Positions 15,344 through 23,437 of a stretch of DNA of 37,407 bases are shown in pieces. The translations under genes were made by a program, and so were the position numbers. Under the pieces are notes generated by a model that worked only from the letters and a program-made list of their open reading frames with translations, made no database searches and was not told the DNA's origin. Origin of the DNA: Deltaproteobacteria bacterium (lineage in GTDB: Bacteria > Desulfobacterota > Desulfovibrionia > Desulfovibrionales > Desulfovibrionaceae). The stretch is from contig JAISDX010000013.1 in the NCBI GenBank assembly GCA_031264465.1, positions 1 through 37,407 of the forward strand, in the 5' to 3' direction. How positions within the stretch are numbered: position 1 is the first letter of the stretch; each line of letters begins with the position of its first letter.

Positions 15344-16186
15344 TTATTCTTTACCGCCGAAAGTCTTCAACGTGATGCTGAAAGCCGCGCCGCCCAGCTC
15401 GGGATGCCGGGGGACAACCTGGATGTCGCCTTCCCAGGCGCGCAAGAAGGCGTGCACGATGCTCAGGCCGAGCCCCATGCCGCCGCTGGGCCCCTTGGTC
15501 GTGAAAAACGGGTCGAAAATACGCCGCTCCATCCCGGGAGCGACGCCGGGGCCGGTGTCGGCCACCTCCACCAGCACCCGGCCTTTTCCCCGGCTCAGGC
15601 TGAGGCGGATCAGCCTTTCCCGGTCCAGGTGGCCGCCTTCGGCCGAGGCCAGGGCCTGGGCGGCGTTGGCGATGAGGTTGGTAAACACCTGGGCCAGTTG
15701 CACGCCCACGGCCCTTACCGCCGGCAAACGCTGCGGGCGGCGCAGGATCAACTTTATTCCGTCCGCCCGCAACCTGGGTTGCAGGTCACGCACCGCCGCC
15801 AAAAGCGCGGCCGACGCGTCCACTTCCTCCAGAGCGCTGGCGGCCTGGGCGGCTGTGGCCCGCATGTGCTGCGTGATCTCGCTGATTTTTTTGGCCTGAT
15901 CAAGGATCAGGCCGATACGCTCGCGAATGACCGCAGGCGGCGGCAGCTCGTCCTTTTCCAAAAGCATTTGCAGGCTGCCGGCGTACAGGTTCAGGGCCGA
16001 AAGCGGCTGGTTGATCTCGTGGGCGATGCCGCCGGCCAGGGTGCTCATGGCTTCCAGCCGGCTGGCCTGGGTCAGTTTCCGCTCCAGCACCTGCTTTTGG
16101 CTGAGGTTGTGCAAAGGCTGCTCGTCCGCTTCGCCCGGGGCCGGATTGTTTTTCAGATCGCCGTCCATATGTGCAAAATCGCACAT
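15344..16186 (-). CDS. Soluble histidine kinase without sensor domain
   Basis: The 280-residue kinase phosphorylates the response regulator encoded immediately after it. Visible boxes: H-box GGIAHEINQPL (His56 counting from the first ATG), N-box NLIANAAQAL, G1 VADTGPGV and G2 GGMGLGLSIVHAF. Only about 45 residues precede the dimerisation helix and there is no membrane segment, PAS or GAF domain. The signal must therefore come from a partner protein or directly from the coiled coil. Two ATGs are possible (16186 or 16168). A palindrome ATGTGC-N6-GCACAT spans the region between them, so if the second is used the palindrome lies in the leader. Confidence 0.92.
   Translation of the reverse strand: MCDFAHMDGDLKNNPAPGEADEQPLHNLSQKQVLERKLTQASRLEAMSTLAGGIAHEINQPLSALNLYAGSLQMLLEKDELPPPAVIRERIGLILDQAKKISEITQHMRATAAQAASALEEVDASAALLAAVRDLQPRLRADGIKLILRRPQRLPAVRAVGVQLAQVFTNLIANAAQALASAEGGHLDRERLIRLSLSRGKGRVLVEVADTGPGVAPGMERRIFDPFFTTKGPSGGMGLGLSIVHAFLRAWEGDIQVVPRHPELGGAAFSITLKTFGGKE
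16169..16186 (-). promoter_or_regulatory. CRP/FNR-like palindrome at the kinase start
   Basis: ATGTGC and GCACAT are separated by six bases (AAAATC on plus), giving TGTGC-N6-GCACA. This resembles the TGTGA-N6-TCACA layout of CRP/FNR-family sites. It coincides with the kinase start codon region, so binding would block transcription or translation start. It might also be chance, since six-base arms are short. Confidence 0.35.
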
Positions 16187-16296
16187 TTCTTGAAAAAAGC
16201 AAGCGCAAAAACCACCGCCCCGGTCCTCAAGGGCAATCGGGGCGATGCTGGCCCGAGTTCGGGTCCGGTAATTGTCTATGGGGCCAAGGTGTTTCC

Positions 16297-16764
16297 CTAG
16301 CTAGCTGACTCGGTGTTGTCGGAAGCTTCCGGGCGTACCGTCAGCACCGGGATGCCGGAAGTTTTGACCACTTTTTCGGCCACCGAGCCGAACAGGATGC
16401 GGTCAAGCCCCACCCGGCCGTGCGTGCCCATCACGATGAGATCGGCCCCGTAATCCTTGGCCTGCTCGATAATCTCCTCAGCGGCGTAGCCGCTGACCAC
16501 CCGGCCCTGGGACTTGATCCCCTTGAATTTTTCCTTGACGAAATCTTCCATGGATTCTTCCGCTCCGTGCACCACTTCGCCGACAAAGTTCTCAATGGAG
16601 CTTGCCGGCACATGAAAGCCGACATACTGGCTCAGGGAAGGGGCGATATAAACGGCCATAACTTCCGCGTCCAGCTTCCTGGCCAGGTACACGGCATAAT
16701 CCGCCACGGTGGAGCTTAAGGCCGACAGGTCGATGGCCACCAGGATTTTATTGATATCAGGCAC
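16297..16764 (-). CDS. Universal stress protein, UspA family
   Basis: This 155-residue cytoplasmic protein has the Usp fold: KILVAIDLS strand at the start and the ATP-binding signature GTHGRVGLDRILFGSVAEKV near the end (G-2X-G-9X-G-S). It starts with GTG at 16764, supported by AAGGAGAGG upstream. It precedes the kinase-regulator pair by 110 bases on the same strand and may be co-transcribed. Its likely role is stress adaptation, possibly acting with the sensorless kinase; that link is inference. Confidence 0.93.
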   Translation of the reverse strand: MPDINKILVAIDLSALSSTVADYAVYLARKLDAEVMAVYIAPSLSQYVGFHVPASSIENFVGEVVHGAEESMEDFVKEKFKGIKSQGRVVSGYAAEEIIEQAKDYGADLIVMGTHGRVGLDRILFGSVAEKVVKTSGIPVLTVRPEASDNTESAS

Positions 16765-17158
16765 AGCAACCTCTCCTTGTTAAAAAATTGGTAGTGCAAT
16801 AATATGCCGTTGCAAGAGCAGCCAATTTTTGCTTGCCTGACAAGGATTTTTTTCAAATCCCGCCGCCGGGCAACCGCCAAACCGAAGGCGCTCTTATGGC
16901 TTATACAGAATATAGACTTTTTGGAAATTCTATGCAAGCTTGACCATGGATCCGCGCCCCGATTTTTGAAAATATGGATTCACGGCGCGGCGGCGCGGGC
17001 AGTATTTTCCCCGCCGGGCAGAAACTGCCCGGCAAAAAGAGTACGAAGCCCGGGCGGTTTAAAATTTAATCAAAACAAGGCAGCAGGTTATAAAACTCTA
17101 AACTTTGGCAAACATCTTGCTTAAGGCCAAACAGAGTTAACCTTAACCTGGGGGCACC
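16765..17158. other. 394-base divergent intergenic region
   Basis: It separates the minus-strand usp gene from the plus-strand 179-residue gene. It is clearly more A+T-rich than its flanks. It holds the sigma-54 promoter at 17105-17122 for the rightward gene and the ribosome site of usp. A leftward GGC-ATATTA-TTGCA near 16795-16815 resembles a -24/-12 element, but its GG-to-GC spacing is nine, not ten. No structured RNA or small gene was recognised. Confidence 0.6.
17105..17122 (+). promoter_or_regulatory. Sigma-54 (-24/-12) promoter
   Basis: TTGGCAAACATCTTGCTT matches the consensus TGGCAC-N5-TTGC except for A at the last -24 base. GG and GC are exactly ten bases apart. Transcription would begin about 12 bases past the GC, near 17132, leaving a leader of about 27 bases to the ATG at 17159. 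The divergent operon encodes a sigma-54 activator. Confidence 0.85.
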
Positions 17159-17698
17159 ATGAAAGTACAAAACGACGCCATCCGAGCCCTGCTTGCGCAG
17201 GACGAGGCCCACAGGAAAACCCAAACCGGGATTGCGGGACCGGGCGGCGCGGGCGGGTTTGACGCCCTCCTGTCCGGACAGATGCAGCCGGCCGGGGCCG
17301 GCGGAGCGGCGGCAAACACCCTGCCGGGCCAGGGCATAACGGCCCCGGCCGAACAGTCCGCGACCGCCCTGGCTCTGCTCATGCGGTCATCCGACCTGCT
17401 GGACCGGACCCGGAACGCCACCGGCCAGGAAGAAGCAGCGGACCTGGAGGCGCAGGCCGCCTCCCGCATCGACGGCCTGCTCGGACAGTGGGAGAGCTAT
17501 GCGGCCGCCCTTGACGGCGGCGCCGACCTGCGCTCCGTCTACGGCCTGCTCCAGGACATGACCAACGGCGTGAAGGACTTGAAAGCCTCCCTGCCCGGCT
17601 TCCTGGAAAGCGATTCCGCTTTGGGGGCTCTGGTCAACGAACTTGATGTGCTTTCCACCACGGAAAACATCAAATTCAACCGGGGCGATTACCTGTAG
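17159..17698 (+). CDS. Uncharacterised 179-residue protein under a sigma-54 promoter
   Basis: I do not recognise this protein. It begins MKVQNDAIRALLAQDEAHRK, then a Gly/Ala/Pro-rich stretch to about residue 65, then a helical C-terminal half (ATALALLMRSSDLLDRTRNA and SVYGLLQDMTNGVKDLKASL). It ends NIKFNRGDYL. There is no signal peptide or membrane segment. GGGGGC precedes the ATG. It is a single-gene transcript between a sigma-54 promoter and a strong terminator. Many sigma-54 genes in this group serve motility or nutrient response; the helical, Gly-rich architecture would suit a flagellar or export-associated protein, but that is a guess. Confidence 0.8.
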   Translation: MKVQNDAIRALLAQDEAHRKTQTGIAGPGGAGGFDALLSGQMQPAGAGGAAANTLPGQGITAPAEQSATALALLMRSSDLLDRTRNATGQEEAADLEAQAASRIDGLLGQWESYAAALDGGADLRSVYGLLQDMTNGVKDLKASLPGFLESDSALGALVNELDVLSTTENIKFNRGDYL

Positions 17699-17730
17699 GC
17701 AACTTCAGAAAGGCGGGGCAGTCCCGCCGG

Positions 17731-17771
17731 AAGCCAAAAAGGCGCCGAGGTTCGGCGCCTTTTTGGCTTTT
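17731..17771 (+). terminator. Strong rho-independent terminator
   Basis: AAGCCAAAAAGGCGCCGA (17731-17748) is fully complementary to 17752-17769 with a three-base loop (GGT). The 18-bp stem contains a GC core and ends in CTTTTTGGCTTTT. The A and T arms make it usable in both directions. It closes the 179-residue gene's transcript. Confidence 0.92.
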
Positions 17772-17862
17772 CGACGTAATTTTTCGCGCTTGCCTTGAAC
17801 AGAGAAGCAAGCTAGTTTTCTAAAGATAAACTGGCGTCTACTCTCCAAACGGGGATAACTTC

Positions 17863-19863
17863 ATGAAACGAAACATCACCCTTTCCGCCCTCTTGCTGGC
17901 CTGCGCCCTTTGCCTGGCCGCCTGCGACTTCAAGCTGCCCATTATCGGCCCCAAGACCGAACAGCCCCAGACCGAGCTTTTGCGCAACCCCACCCTGGAC
18001 GGCGTTTACCATTATTACAACCAGGGCTACCTTCCCCAGGCGGCCGAAGTGGCCCGGGCCTACCTGCTGCACGGCACGCCAAGCCTGAGCGACCAGGCGG
18101 CCTGCTACCGGATTATCGCCTTGGCCGCCAACGCGCAGAACAAACCCCGGGAAGCCCTGGGCGCCCTGGAAAGCTGGCGCGGGCTGCAACCCCGGGTCGC
18201 CGCCGGCGAAGACTGGCTGGAAATATGGACGGGCACCCTGGCCGCCCTGCCTTACAACGAAGCCGCCGGCATCGCCTCCCGGGCCGCCGGCGACGACTTG
18301 AGCCCTTGGCAGCTCCAACTGGAAGGCCGGATGTTCATTCTGGAAAGCCGCCTGCGCGCCGGCCTGCTGGACGGCCTGACCCTCGAACTGGAACACGCCT
18401 ACAAGGCCACGCCGGACATCAACGCCCGCAAAAACCTGGAAGGGCGGCTGTTCACCCAGTTACACCGCTCCGGCCAGAGCCTGGTTCAGAGCTTGGCCGC
18501 CTCGGTCAACGAGACCAACGAAGGCTACTACCCTTACGCCCTTTACCGCTTGGAAGAAGCCCGCCGCCTGTACCTGGACGCCCGCACTCAGGAACTGGCC
18601 CTGGAAATGGTCTCCTTCCTCAAGGACAGCTGGGCTCTGGCCGACCGCTCGCTGCTCCAGACCTGGAACGACCCGGACCTGGGCTCGCTCCCGGTCCTGC
18701 CCTCCCACGCCTCCGGCCTGGCCCTTGCGCTGCCCATGAGCGGCCAGTACGGCAACCTTTCCGACAAAATCGTGCAGGGCGCGGAACTGGCCTGCAAAGG
18801 CTTTGCCAGAAACGGGCATGACGTCCGCCTTTACGTCATTGACACCGACAAGCCCGACTGGCTGAACGAACTGGGCAAACTCCCGGAAAAAGTGCAGATC
18901 GTGGGCGGACCGTTGCGTTTTTCAGACTATACCGCCATCAAGACCAGCGGCGAAATTTCCAAACGCAAGTTCTTTGCCTTCCTGCGCACCCTGGATTCGT
19001 CCGAAGCCCCCGGCCGATCCTCAGAAGGCGGGCTCTTCTCCACCGGAACATCCGGCTCGGACGAGGGTCGGCTGGCCTGGCGCTTTTTCAGTTCCGACGA
19101 AGATCAGGTCTCGGCGGTAATCCGCTTTGCCCACAACCTGGGTGTGGAAAACTTCGCCGCCCTGGTGCCGGACGAAAGCTACGGCCTGCGCATGCTCAGC
19201 GTCTACCGCAAGGCGCTGCCGGAAAACGGCTGGCGCTTCGTCACTTCTTCCACCTATCCGGCAAACCGGCACCAGGAATGGAATAAGCTGGTCGCCGCCT
19301 TCCTGAACACCACCAAGCAACATAACACGCCGCCGGACACTCCCTACCAGGCGCTGTTCCTGCCGGACAGTTGGCAGAACGCTTCCATCATGACGCCGCA
19401 TTTCCTTTATTACCGCGAAAGCCGGGTGCTGTTCATGGGCACCATGCTTTGGGAGCAGGGCCTCAGCATGCAAAAACGGGCCGACTGGCGCAATTACCGC
19501 CGGATTATTTTTCCCGGCGCCTGGGATCCGAACACGGTGGCTCCTTCCGGCATGATCCTGCGCACGGCCATGGCCGCTGACGGCAAGGACGCGCCCGACT
19601 TCTGGATGTCGCTCGGCTACGACTTCGTAAGCGCGGCCGCGGCCCTGAACATACCGGAGCGCGCTTCCACCGCCGACGTGAACAAAGCTTTGAGCATGCT
19701 GGTGGACATCCCCTGGAGCGGCGCCCCCTTTGCCTGGGACAACAACGGCCTGGCCCGGCAGGATCTGTTCGTGTTCACGCCGGACGACGCCGGTTTTACC
19801 CTGGCCGACCCGGCCAGGTTCCGGGCTTACATGCGCTCCTCCTGGCCGGCTTTGTTCAAATAG
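17863..19863 (+). CDS. LpoA/LppC-like lipoprotein with type-1 periplasmic-binding fold
   Basis: The 666-residue protein begins with a lipoprotein signal (MKRNITLSALLLACALCLAAC, acylated Cys21). Asp22 follows it, a residue that in enterobacteria keeps lipoproteins in the inner membrane. Residues 30-270 look helical and TPR-like (YHYYNQGYLPQAAEVARAYL). From about 285 a type-1 periplasmic-binding domain starts at LALALPMSGQYGNLSDKIVQGAELA. This layout is that of the penicillin-binding-protein activator family (LpoA/YraM/LppC). A role in activating peptidoglycan synthases is known for LpoA of gammaproteobacteria and inferred here; a ligand-sensing lipoprotein is the alternative. It has its own transcript after the terminator. 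Confidence 0.78.
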   Translation: MKRNITLSALLLACALCLAACDFKLPIIGPKTEQPQTELLRNPTLDGVYHYYNQGYLPQAAEVARAYLLHGTPSLSDQAACYRIIALAANAQNKPREALGALESWRGLQPRVAAGEDWLEIWTGTLAALPYNEAAGIASRAAGDDLSPWQLQLEGRMFILESRLRAGLLDGLTLELEHAYKATPDINARKNLEGRLFTQLHRSGQSLVQSLAASVNETNEGYYPYALYRLEEARRLYLDARTQELALEMVSFLKDSWALADRSLLQTWNDPDLGSLPVLPSHASGLALALPMSGQYGNLSDKIVQGAELACKGFARNGHDVRLYVIDTDKPDWLNELGKLPEKVQIVGGPLRFSDYTAIKTSGEISKRKFFAFLRTLDSSEAPGRSSEGGLFSTGTSGSDEGRLAWRFFSSDEDQVSAVIRFAHNLGVENFAALVPDESYGLRMLSVYRKALPENGWRFVTSSTYPANRHQEWNKLVAAFLNTTKQHNTPPDTPYQALFLPDSWQNASIMTPHFLYYRESRVLFMGTMLWEQGLSMQKRADWRNYRRIIFPGAWDPNTVAPSGMILRTAMAADGKDAPDFWMSLGYDFVSAAAALNIPERASTADVNKALSMLVDIPWSGAPFAWDNNGLARQDLFVFTPDDAGFTLADPARFRAYMRSSWPALFK

Positions 19864-19882
19864 CTGTTTTTTGCCTCCGGCG

Positions 19883-19910
19883 GCCGGGGGGAGAATAATT
19901 TCCCCCCGGC
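19883..19910 (+). terminator. Candidate terminator after the lipoprotein gene
   Basis: GCCGGGGGGA (19883-19892) pairs with TCCCCCCGGC (19901-19910) around an eight-base loop. It lies 20 bases after the stop codon. There is no U-run directly after it, so termination would be weak or the element may only protect the mRNA end. Confidence 0.5.
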
Positions 19911-20048
19911 GCCCTCAACAGACCGTTTTTGGATAACTCTTGCGCCGGAACGGGAAAAATATTAGACCCGTCCCTGTTTCGCGTTCCAGCGCCTTAACCC
20001 GCATACCGTCCTTGCGCCGCCTTGGCGGCGCGGGCACAAGAGTCTTAC

Positions 20049-21902
20049 ATGCCCGAAGAAAAAAATTTCCCTCCCAAGCGTCAGCCTTCGGCCCGGCGCG
20101 CCTTTGACGGCCAGACCGCCCAAGCCCGGCGCGGCGACAAGCCCGGCGAGCCGGCCCGCAAACCGCGCCAGAGCTTTGCCGATGAAATTTCCGCCCTGGA
20201 CGACGAGCTGATTCGCCTCCTGGCCCGCCGGGCCAAACTCCTGAGCCGCATGCGCGGCGGCAGGCACCACGCCGCCACGCCGGCGACCATCAAGAGCGAA
20301 AAGCAAATTCGCGCCCACTGGGAAGCCAGGGCCGGGCGCATCAGCCGCGACAGCCTGTTCATCCGCCAGCTTTTCAATCTGGTGCAGGATATTTCCATCC
20401 ACAGCGAGGACGGGCTGGACCCGGACAAGGCCCCTCTGGGCCTTTACAACCTCTCGCCGCAGCGCAAGCCGGTCAAAGTGGAACTCCCCGGTCCCGGCCT
20501 TGCCGAGCAGGCCATGCTCTGGCTGGCCTTGGCCGCCGACCTGGGATGGAACCTGCGCCTGGACGGAGTGCAGCGGACCAAGGGCCTGATGGATTTTTAC
20601 CGGGCTTTCGGCCAAGCCGGAGCCGGCTTGCAGTGGTCCGGGCCCGAGGCCGAGGCCGACCCGGCCTCGCTCTGGACCGACAGCCTGACCTGCGCGCCAA
20701 GCTTGCCGCTCAACCCGGTAAATAAAACCCTGTTCGTCGGCGACGACGAACTGGTGTTTTACCTGCTGCTCTTCCTGGGGCTGGACCGCCCCGGCAAAAC
20801 CCGCTTTACCGGCGCCCGCGCCCTGAAAAATACCGACCTGACCCCGCTTTACAAAATGCTGCCCGACCTGGGCGCCCGCCTGGCCTTCGCCGTGCCCGGC
20901 TCCCGGGGCCTGCCGGCCACGCTGGAGAGCTCCGGCGCGCTGCCCGCCCTGTATGTCATTCCCGAAGACCTGCCTCTGCCCGGCGTCCTGGCCCTGCTGC
21001 TGGCCGCCTTCACCTGGCGGCGCCCGCTGGCGCTCAGCCTGGACCGGCTGCCCGGCCACCTGGCGCACAACGCCCTTTCCCTGCTGGAGCCGCTCTTCAC
21101 CGCCTTCCCCAAAGCTGCGGCCGTACGACGGAGCGAAGTACATTACGAGAGCTGGACGGGCTGGGGCGGCTGGACCGCCGGCGAGACGGCCCCGGCCGAC
21201 GTGCCGGTGGAAATCAAAATGGCTCTGGACCCGGTGCTGGCCGCCTATACTCTCGCCCTGCCCTTTTTCGCCGGCGGCGAAGTCGTCCTGGCGGGCGCCT
21301 GGCCGGAGCTCCCGGCCAGTCCGGCCTGCATCGGCCTGCTGCGCCTAGCCGGGCTGCGGGTGGACCTGGACGGAGGCAAAATCGGCGCTTACCGGGGCGG
21401 CAACATCAACCGGGAAGGCGCCCTGGCCTGCCGGGAGCTGCCGGAAGAACTGCACCCCCTGTTCTGGGCCATGAATGCCTTTTTGGCCGTACAGGACAAA
21501 AACGGCCTGAGCCTGCCGCAGGCCCCGGAGGGGGCCGACCTGGAACTGGCCGCCGACCTGCTGGCCCAGCTCGGCCTGGAACTTGCGCCCGGCCAGGACG
21601 GGCAGCCTTTGCGGCTGATTCCGGCCGCGCCGGACGAAAGCCGGCAAGCCGCCGCCAGAACGCACGGCTGGAACAGCCCCGGCCCCTACTGGACCCTGGC
21701 GCTCTCCCTGGGCGCGTTTTTCCGCTCCAACCTGAAGTTGAGCAACCCGGACGGGGTGATTAACCTCTTCCCCGGCTACTGGGGCTTGTATAACGCGCTG
21801 CCCGAACCCGGACGCAAGGCCGTCAAGGTGCTCAAGGCGCCCCGGCGGCGGATTGTGACGCAGGTGACGGTTACGCCGCCGGCCTTGTCGGATGAAGAAT
21901 AG
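20049..21902 (+). CDS. Chorismate-mutase-like / EPSP-synthase-like fusion, both sites degenerate
   Basis: Of 617 residues, the first 40 are a basic, Pro/Arg-rich leader. Residues about 42-118 align with type II chorismate mutase (FADEISALDDELIRLLARRAKL, then FIRQLFNLVQDISIHSEDGL). Against E. coli PheA/TyrA the N-terminal active-site Arg is Ala, and the Lys-39 and Asp-48 equivalents are not evident. From about 130 the sequence suggests the alternating fold of EPSP synthase/MurA (KPVKVELPGPGLAEQAML; AACIGLLRLAGLRVDL-like segment). The NAGTAMR-type signature of EPSP synthases is absent. ATG 20049 is preferred to a TTG at 20022. Desulfovibrio genomes carry putative diverged EPSP synthases; this may be one, or a non-catalytic relative. 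Neighbours give no help. Confidence 0.55.
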   Translation: MPEEKNFPPKRQPSARRAFDGQTAQARRGDKPGEPARKPRQSFADEISALDDELIRLLARRAKLLSRMRGGRHHAATPATIKSEKQIRAHWEARAGRISRDSLFIRQLFNLVQDISIHSEDGLDPDKAPLGLYNLSPQRKPVKVELPGPGLAEQAMLWLALAADLGWNLRLDGVQRTKGLMDFYRAFGQAGAGLQWSGPEAEADPASLWTDSLTCAPSLPLNPVNKTLFVGDDELVFYLLLFLGLDRPGKTRFTGARALKNTDLTPLYKMLPDLGARLAFAVPGSRGLPATLESSGALPALYVIPEDLPLPGVLALLLAAFTWRRPLALSLDRLPGHLAHNALSLLEPLFTAFPKAAAVRRSEVHYESWTGWGGWTAGETAPADVPVEIKMALDPVLAAYTLALPFFAGGEVVLAGAWPELPASPACIGLLRLAGLRVDLDGGKIGAYRGGNINREGALACRELPEELHPLFWAMNAFLAVQDKNGLSLPQAPEGADLELAADLLAQLGLELAPGQDGQPLRLIPAAPDESRQAAARTHGWNSPGPYWTLALSLGAFFRSNLKLSNPDGVINLFPGYWGLYNALPEPGRKAVKVLKAPRRRIVTQVTVTPPALSDEE

Positions 21903-22031
21903 AAGCTTTTCCGGCGGGCCGAAAATACCACACGCTGCCTGTCCAGCCCGCATTTCCGGCAAAGAAGGATAGCGGCAGCTCTTCCTGTGCGCCGGAAAGC
22001 TTTTCCTGAACATCCGGCCAACCTCTGATAA

Positions 22032-23288
22032 ATGAACACTGAGATAAACCGTCCCGCGCCTCCCGGGGGCTCCCGCGCCACGGCGCCTGAAGCCCTTTTC
22101 TGGGTTCCCATAGCCTTGGCCAGCTGCATCATGATGATCATGCTCGGCACGCGTCAGACCATAGGCCTGTTCGTCCACCCCCTTCTGGACGCCACCACGA
22201 TGAATATCGCCGAAATGAGCATGGCCATAGCCATAGGCCAGCTTATGTGGGGCGTGTTCCAACCTCTGTTCGGCATCTGGGCGGACAAGCATGGGGCTTT
22301 CCCGGTGCTGCTGACGGGCGCGCTGCTGCTTTTCTGCGGCCAGATATGCACCATGTGGGCCACATCGTTTCTTCCCATGACCTTGGCGCAAGGGTTGCTC
22401 AGTCCTGCCGGGTCGGCTGCCTTGAGTTTTACCGTTCTGATCGCCGTTGTCGGCAGACGGCTCCCTTCCGAAAAAATGTCCATGGCGGGCGGCATAATCA
22501 ATGCGGGCGGTTCTCTCGGACAATTCATCTTTTCTCCAATCGTCCAGGGGTTGATCAGCATGCGAGGCTACGCCGGATCGTTGATGTTCCTTGCATTTAC
22601 CGCGTTGGCCTCCATTGTGCCGTCCTGGTTGCTCAGCCGTCAACGGGCAAAACCCTCCTCTGCCGCGCCCGCGACGCCGCAAAAGCAGCCGGACGCGATC
22701 GACCTGAAAACTCAACTGAGAACCGCCTTCCGCGACCCCAGCTATCTTTTGCTCCATACCGGTTTTTTCACCTGCGGGTTCCATGTGGCTTTTCTGACCA
22801 CCCACCTGCCCGGCGAAATCAGCATGTGCGGACACAGCGACTCCGTTTCCGCCATCAGCCTTTCAATAATCGGATTGTGCAATATCGCCGGAAGCATCAT
22901 GGCCGGGGTTTTGGGCAAGCGCTTCCGTATGAAATACATTCTGGCTTCCCTCTATGGCTTCAGAGCGATGATAATCGCGGCCTATCTGTTTTCTCCCAAA
23001 ACGGAATGGACCTTTTACATTTTTGCCGTGACCACCGGCTTTACCTGGCTGGCTACCGTGCCGCCGACAGCGGGCATTGTCGGCAAACTGTACGGTACCC
23101 GTTATCTCGCAACCCTATTCGGGCTGACGTTTTTTACGCATCAGGCGGGAGGCTTTCTTGGAGCATGGCTCGGCGGAGTAGCGATACAAGCGTCAGGGAG
23201 TCTCCTCTGGGTTTGGTGGGTTGATATTGCTCTGGCTATCGTCGCGGCCGTTGTGAACCTGCCCATACGCGAGAAAAAGCCGGTGTGA
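22032..23288 (+). CDS. Major facilitator superfamily transporter
   Basis: The 418-residue protein has 12 likely membrane helices, beginning FWVPIALASCIMMIMLGTRQTIGLF. The loop between helices 2 and 3 reads LFGIWADKHGAFPVLL, the usual MFS motif A. A cytoplasmic loop of about 45 residues (RQRAKPSSAAPATPQKQPD) divides the two halves. The first half resembles the oxalate/formate-antiporter and monocarboxylate-type MFS proteins. The substrate cannot be told. The start has no strong ribosome site. It begins a stretch with visibly lower G+C than the preceding genes and precedes a Fur-box-like site, so it may or may not belong with the following trio. Confidence 0.88.
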   Translation: MNTEINRPAPPGGSRATAPEALFWVPIALASCIMMIMLGTRQTIGLFVHPLLDATTMNIAEMSMAIAIGQLMWGVFQPLFGIWADKHGAFPVLLTGALLLFCGQICTMWATSFLPMTLAQGLLSPAGSAALSFTVLIAVVGRRLPSEKMSMAGGIINAGGSLGQFIFSPIVQGLISMRGYAGSLMFLAFTALASIVPSWLLSRQRAKPSSAAPATPQKQPDAIDLKTQLRTAFRDPSYLLLHTGFFTCGFHVAFLTTHLPGEISMCGHSDSVSAISLSIIGLCNIAGSIMAGVLGKRFRMKYILASLYGFRAMIIAAYLFSPKTEWTFYIFAVTTGFTWLATVPPTAGIVGKLYGTRYLATLFGLTFFTHQAGGFLGAWLGGVAIQASGSLLWVWWVDIALAIVAAVVNLPIREKKPV

Positions 23289-23298
23289 AAATTATATT

Positions 23299-23317
23299 GA
23301 CATTGAGTATCAATATC
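23299..23317 (+). promoter_or_regulatory. Fur-box-like site, overlapping a TTGACA
   Basis: The complement of 23299-23317 reads GATATTGATACTCAATGTC and agrees with the 19-base enterobacterial Fur consensus GATAATGATAATCATTATC at 15 positions. TTGACA at 23297-23302 could be a -35 box overlapping it, but a good -10 is not evident. A second, weaker Fur-like half (ATTTTCAA) occurs near 23377. It lies about 120 bases upstream of the GTPase gene, suggesting iron repression of the trio. Confidence 0.5.
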
Positions 23318-23437
23318 AGTTACCTGACATACACTTATTTCGGGCAATAGCGGTTTGGCCGGTATGGGTTTCATGATTTTCAAGTGTTATGTAACTTGCG
23401 GAGATCGCAAACCAAAATTCAATAAGCGAAGTGGAAA

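Noticed and set aside
14309-16300. 663-codon open frame on plus opposite the two-component genes
   Set aside because: Ala/Gly/His/Gln-rich translation with no domain; it spans two well-defined minus-strand genes.
16795-16815. Leftward sigma-54 promoter for the usp gene
   Set aside because: GG-to-GC spacing is nine bases rather than ten, and the -24 element is weak.
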